DNA of 48,441 nucleotides from Phyllobacteriaceae bacterium (GTDB lineage: Bacteria; Pseudomonadota; Alphaproteobacteria; Rhizobiales; Rhizobiaceae). The notes below the pieces were generated by a model. The model made no database searches. It saw only the letters and a program-made list of their open reading frames with translations, and was not told where the DNA came from. Position 1 is the stretch's first letter, and every line of letters starts with the position of its first letter. A program made the position numbers and the translations under genes. Below are positions 45,005 through 48,441 of the stretch, piece by piece. The stretch is taken from assembly GCA_023954255.1 (NCBI GenBank), contig JAMLIH010000016.1:1-48441 (forward strand), written 5' to 3'.

Positions 45005-45580
45005 ATGATTCGCTTCCACAGCGCCACTTTCGCAACAAAGCCCGCCCGGCGGCGCCTCGCACGGCCCGCCATGGGCCTTACGGTGCTTGCCCTGGCCGCA
45101 CTGCTTCAGGGCTGCCAGTTCCAGCCGCTTTATTCTTCCGACAGCGGCACCGTGGCCGGTTCCAACCTCGCGCTTTCCTCGATTTCGGTTGCGGAGGTTG
45201 ATACCCGGGTCGAACAGCAGGCCCGCAACCACCTGATCTTTCTGCTCAGCGGCGGCGCTGCACCACCCAATCCGACCCATGAGGTTCGCATCCGGGTCGC
45301 CTCCAATTCCCGGGTGCTGGCTGCCCGGGTGAAAAGTGGCCAGTCGAGCCAGATCGGCAATACGGCCGGAAGCGTCGAGCTGACCGCCAGCTACGAGATC
45401 TACGATTTCGCTTCAAAGCAGATCATTCATCGCGGCAGCCGGTTTGCCAGCGCAGCCTACGACAAGACCAGCCAGTCCTTTGCAAGCGAACGCGCCCAGC
45501 GTGATGCGGAAAACCGGGCGGCCCGCGAAGTGGCCGAACAGTTGCGGTTCGCCATCGCTTCCGATCTTTCCTCCAGCTGA
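45005..45580 (+). CDS. lptE: LPS-assembly lipoprotein LptE
   Basis: A 191-residue lipoprotein precursor. The signal peptide ends in the lipobox ALLQGCQFQPLYS, giving lipidated Cys38. The rest has the LptE pattern of a short alpha/beta fold (LTASYEIYDFASKQIIHRGS, then a C-terminal helix ERAQRDAENRAAREVAEQL). LptE plugs the LptD barrel for LPS insertion. Start ATG 45005 has GGAG upstream. Its place between leuS and holA is the standard one in proteobacteria. Confidence 0.88.
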   Translation: MIRFHSATFATKPARRRLARPAMGLTVLALAALLQGCQFQPLYSSDSGTVAGSNLALSSISVAEVDTRVEQQARNHLIFLLSGGAAPPNPTHEVRIRVASNSRVLAARVKSGQSSQIGNTAGSVELTASYEIYDFASKQIIHRGSRFASAAYDKTSQSFASERAQRDAENRAAREVAEQLRFAIASDLSSS

Positions 45581-45590
45581 CCGGAACGTC

Positions 45591-46625
45591 ATGCCTGCCT
45601 TGAAACCGGGTGAAATCGGCCGCTTTCTTGCAAGGCCCGATCCCGCCCGGCGTGCCATTCTGATCTATGGCCCCGACAGCGGCCTGGTCAGCGAACGCGC
45701 CGACAAGCTGGCGGCAAGCTGTGGTGTCGATACGGCCGACCCGTTCGCCACCATCCGCCTCGATGCCGACATCGCTGCAGCAGACAGAAACAGATTGCTC
45801 GATGAAGCCTTTACCGTCGGCATGTTCGGCGGCGACCGGCTGATCCGGGTTTCCGGCCAGACCCGCCGCAACCTGGCCGATGCGGTGAAGCCCTTGCTGG
45901 AACAAGGGCTCGAAAATGCCTGGGTGCTGATCGAGGCAGGTGACCTGAAAAAGGGCGCTGCCCTGCGCACGCTGTTCGAGAAATCTCCCAACGGCGTTGC
46001 CATCCCCTGCTATCAGGACGAAGGCCGCGCCCTCGACGAATTGATAACCGAAGAGCTGACGGACAAGGGTTACGCCGTAAGCCGTGAGCTTTCAGCCTAT
46101 CTCAAACAGTTCCTCGGCGGCGACCGGATGGCAAGCCGCAACGAATTGCGCAAACTGGCGCTCTATGCAGGCGACGAGAAGGAAATCACCCGCGAGCACA
46201 TCAATGCCATCGTCGGCGATGCTTCCACGACCGATCTCGACGAAGTGCTCGATTCGATTTCCGCCGGGGAAATATCGGCGCTGGAAAACGAGATCGGGCG
46301 CCTGCTCGAACAGGGCATGGCGGCCGACATGCTGCTGCTCGGCGCGCTGCGCCATTTCCAGACATTGCATGAACTGCGCGGAAAGATGGAAACCGCACGC
46401 CTCAGCGCCAGCGCCGCCGTCGACAGTGCCCGCCCGCCGATTTTCTGGAAGCGAAAGGACCGGCTGGCCCGGATTCTCGCCAAACTCAATACGGCACAGA
46501 TCGAGCGCATCCTGACCCGGCTGCACCAGGCCGGTTTCGAGGCGAGGGCAAATCCCGAGCTGGGTGCCGCCATTGCCGGAACCTGCCTGCTTGCGGTGAT
46601 ACTCGAGGCGCGGCAGGCTTCCTGA
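45591..46625 (+). CDS. holA: DNA polymerase III subunit delta
   Basis: A 344-residue clamp-loader subunit that opens the beta clamp. The AAA-like N-terminal domain (AILIYGPDSGLVSERADKLA) lacks a working P-loop, as in HolA. Middle and C-terminal marks are VLIEAGDLKKGAALRTLFEKS, RMASRNELRKLALYAGDEK and LLGALRHFQTLHELR. It begins 10 bp after lptE. It is convergent with parB 30 bp away. Confidence 0.9.
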   Translation: MPALKPGEIGRFLARPDPARRAILIYGPDSGLVSERADKLAASCGVDTADPFATIRLDADIAAADRNRLLDEAFTVGMFGGDRLIRVSGQTRRNLADAVKPLLEQGLENAWVLIEAGDLKKGAALRTLFEKSPNGVAIPCYQDEGRALDELITEELTDKGYAVSRELSAYLKQFLGGDRMASRNELRKLALYAGDEKEITREHINAIVGDASTTDLDEVLDSISAGEISALENEIGRLLEQGMAADMLLLGALRHFQTLHELRGKMETARLSASAAVDSARPPIFWKRKDRLARILAKLNTAQIERILTRLHQAGFEARANPELGAAIAGTCLLAVILEARQAS

Positions 46626-46655
46626 AATTTCTGGCTGATCCGGTTCCGGCGCTCT

Positions 46656-47567
46656 CTATGAAAGCAGCCGCTGGCACAGGTTTTCGAATTGATCGAGCGT
46701 CTTGTACCTGATGCGCAATTCGCCCTTCTCGCCCTTGCCGAGGCGGATATCCGCCTTGAGCCCCAACCGCTCCTCGATCTGGCGTTCCAGTTCCTTGATA
46801 TCGGCCGCCTTGAAGTCGAGGCTCTTGGTTTCCAGCTTGCGCGGCGGCTTTCCGCCCGTTTCCGGTTTCTGGGTGAGCGCTTCGGCCTGCCGCACCGAAA
46901 GCCCGTCCCTGACGATCCGTTTGGCCAGACCTACCGGATCATCGCTGGTCACCAGCGCCCGGGCATGACCGGCCGACAGTTCGCCGGATGAAAGCAGGGT
47001 CTGCACGGCATCTGGCAGCTTCAAGAGCCGCAGCGTGTTGGCGACATGGCTCCGGCTCTTGCCGATGACGTTGCCGAGGTCCGCCTGGGTATAGTCGTAT
47101 TCGTCGATCAGCTGTTGATAGCCCAGTGCTTCCTCCACCGGGTTGAGATCGGCCCGCTGGACGTTCTCGATGATGGCGAGTTCCAGCGCTTCCTTGTCCT
47201 CGACTTCGCGAAGGATGACGGGAATTTCGTGCAGGGCCGCTTTCTGCGCCGCACGCCAGCGCCGCTCGCCGGCAATGATCTCGTAGCGCGCACCGCCAAG
47301 ATCCTCGCCCTTGATCGGCCGTACCAGGATGGGCTGGACGATGCCGTGCTCGGCAATCGACCGGGCGAGATCGGCGAGGTTCTCCTCGGCGAACTGCCGC
47401 CGCGGATTGTTCGGATTGGCGCGAATCTGCTCGATGGGGACCTTCCGGTCGGCACGCAACTGTTCCGGCCGACCGGCCTCCCTGGCAGCAGCCGGCGCTT
47501 CGTCCATTTCGCCGATCAGCGCGGCCAGTCCCCGTCCAAGCCGCTTCTTCGATCCGCTGTCTGCCAT
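46656..47567 (-). CDS. parB: Chromosome partitioning protein ParB
   Basis: A 303-residue centromere-binding CTPase. The N-terminus RLGRGLAALIGEMDE is the ParA-stimulating region. Family boxes are IRANPNNPRRQF, YEIIAGERRWRAAQ (CTP-binding GERRWRA) and AIIENVQRADLNPVEEALGY, and the helix-turn-helix follows at TQADLGNVIGKSRSHVANTLRL. The C-terminal dimer domain ends KTLDQFENLCQRLLS. It is 63 bp downstream of parA in one operon. Confidence 0.95.
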   Translation of the reverse strand: MADSGSKKRLGRGLAALIGEMDEAPAAAREAGRPEQLRADRKVPIEQIRANPNNPRRQFAEENLADLARSIAEHGIVQPILVRPIKGEDLGGARYEIIAGERRWRAAQKAALHEIPVILREVEDKEALELAIIENVQRADLNPVEEALGYQQLIDEYDYTQADLGNVIGKSRSHVANTLRLLKLPDAVQTLLSSGELSAGHARALVTSDDPVGLAKRIVRDGLSVRQAEALTQKPETGGKPPRKLETKSLDFKAADIKELERQIEERLGLKADIRLGKGEKGELRIRYKTLDQFENLCQRLLS

Positions 47568-47630
47568 TTCTGGTCTCCCTTCGTGCCCGGCTTCAAGTGC
47601 CTGCCGGCGAGCGCCTTCCCGATATCGCCA

Positions 47631-48441
47631 TCAGGCGGCGCTGAGCTGCTTTTCCTTGCGAATGATTTCCGATGCCAGACGCAGATAGGCCTGGCTGCCG
47701 GCGCATTTCAAATCGTACAGGATCGCCGGCTTGCCATAGGACGGCGCCTCCGACAGGCGCACATTGCGCGGTATCACCGTTTCATACACCTTCGAACCCA
47801 TGAATTCCCGCACATCGCTGACCACCTGTTCGGAAAGATTGTTGCGCGAATCGAACATGGTCAGGATGATGCCGTGCAGGCCGAGTTCCGGATTGACCGT
47901 TTCACGTACCTGTTTCATCGTTTCGAGCAACTGGCTGAGCCCCTCGAGCGCGAAGAACTCGCACTGTAGCGGCACCAGCAGCGCATGGGCCGCTGCCATC
48001 GCGTTGATCGTCAGCAGGTTGAGCGACGGCGGACAATCGATCAGGATGTAGTCGAATACCGGCTTGCCTTCGGCGGGATTAGGAATATATTCCTCGATTG
48101 CTTTCTTCAGTCGGAATGCCCTGTCGGGTGCGCTGGCGATTTCCATTTCCAGCCCGAGCAGGTCGAGGGTCGACGGCGCCACGTAGAAACGGGGTACGGC
48201 CGTCTTGACCAGGGCATCCCCGAGACTGCTGTCGCCGCGCAGCAGATCGGCCGTCGAAGTCTCCCGGCTCTCGCGATCGATGCCAAGGCCGGTGCTGGCG
48301 TTGCCCTGCGGATCGAGATCGATGATCAGCACGGTCTTCTCGATCGCTGCCAGCGCGGTAGCCAGATTGATCGCCGTGGTGGTCTTGCCCACTCCGCCCT
48401 TCTGGTTGGCGATCGTCAATACCCTTGAAGTTGTTCGAATA
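47631..48441 (-). CDS. parA: Chromosome partitioning ATPase ParA, 5' end cut by window edge
   Basis: At least 269 residues of a Walker-type partition ATPase: deviant Walker A QKGGVGKTTTAINLA, VLIIDLDPQGNAS (Walker A' and magnesium site), YILIDCPPSLNLLTINAM and later LEGLSQLLETM. The frame continues upstream of TTG 48419 to the window edge as RVLTIANQKGG, the family's usual sequence there, so the true start lies outside the window. ParA moves ParB-parS complexes to the cell poles. Confidence 0.95.
   Translation of the reverse strand, partial: IRTTSRVLTIANQKGGVGKTTTAINLATALAAIEKTVLIIDLDPQGNASTGLGIDRESRETSTADLLRGDSSLGDALVKTAVPRFYVAPSTLDLLGLEMEIASAPDRAFRLKKAIEEYIPNPAEGKPVFDYILIDCPPSLNLLTINAMAAAHALLVPLQCEFFALEGLSQLLETMKQVRETVNPELGLHGIILTMFDSRNNLSEQVVSDVREFMGSKVYETVIPRNVRLSEAPSYGKPAILYDLKCAGSQAYLRLASEIIRKEKQLSAA

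Noticed and set aside
47899-47907. GTTTCACGT, half of a parS site, inside parA
   Set aside because: The second half reads ACCTGT instead of GAAAC, so the palindrome is broken; it is explained by coding sequence.
1-48441. Defence system, prophage, insertion sequence or CRISPR array
   Set aside because: No transposase, integrase, phage structural, restriction, toxin-antitoxin or repeat-spacer pattern was seen; nearly all genes are recognisable housekeeping families.

Overview
The window is a 48.4 kb piece of a GC-rich alphaproteobacterial chromosome, almost certainly from the order Hyphomicrobiales (Rhizobiales). Gene families and neighbourhoods point there: parA-parB-holA-lptE-leuS, glnK-amtB-ftsK-lolA-xthA, ftsEX divergent from hpt, rsmB-heparinase-purH, hisC-tyrC, DUF2125 next to ChaC, and CtrA-type boxes in front of cell-division genes. 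I cannot name the genus. Finding parAB at the right end suggests that this part of the chromosome lies near the replication origin.

Layout. 0-6.5 kb: the end of a HbpS/GlcG-like gene, a gamma-glutamyltransferase, a degenerate GGDEF/EAL protein, ispG and an acetyl-CoA acetyltransferase. 6.5-10.6 kb: a small exported protein, a YhhN-type membrane enzyme, a methyltransferase, and a hisC-tyrC pair for aromatic amino acids. 10.7-17 kb: envelope and division genes (DUF2125, ChaC, PlsC, FtsX, FtsE), then a membrane-anchored protein, hpt, a CpdR-like regulator and an SDHAF4-like protein. 17-26.5 kb: rsmB, a heparinase-family protein, purH, an Atg22/UMF1-type transporter, pdxY, DUF429 and carbonic anhydrase. 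27-32.6 kb: a structured intergenic stretch, tRNA-Gly(GCC), a prolyl-tRNA editing protein, four consecutive genes broken by single-base indels (cnoX-like, Lon-N-like, Trm112-like, UbiH-like), and tesB. 32.6-48.4 kb: glnK-amtB with a sigma-54 promoter, ftsK, lolA, xthA, a cyclic-nucleotide-binding protein, a CenR-like regulator, an L,D-transpeptidase, YggS, leuS, lptE, holA, parB and parA.

The genes are mostly housekeeping: cell division and chromosome segregation (ftsEX, ftsK, parAB, CtrA boxes, CpdR- and CenR-like regulators), envelope assembly (lolA, lptE, plsC, L,D-transpeptidase), nitrogen sensing and ammonium uptake (glnK-amtB), and translation (leuS, tRNA-Gly, rsmB, editing deacylase). 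I saw no mobile element, phage gene, CRISPR array or recognisable defence system.

The most interesting signals are not protein-coding. Two strong hairpins bury the ribosome binding sites of the genes at 2142 and 6511. Two 103-nt intergenic elements, 28 kb apart, keep the same three-stem fold although the stem sequences differ. An unexplained structured region lies beside tRNA-Gly. A dense cluster of homopolymer-type frameshifts lies between about 28.9 and 31.1 kb; it looks more like local sequence error than gene decay.
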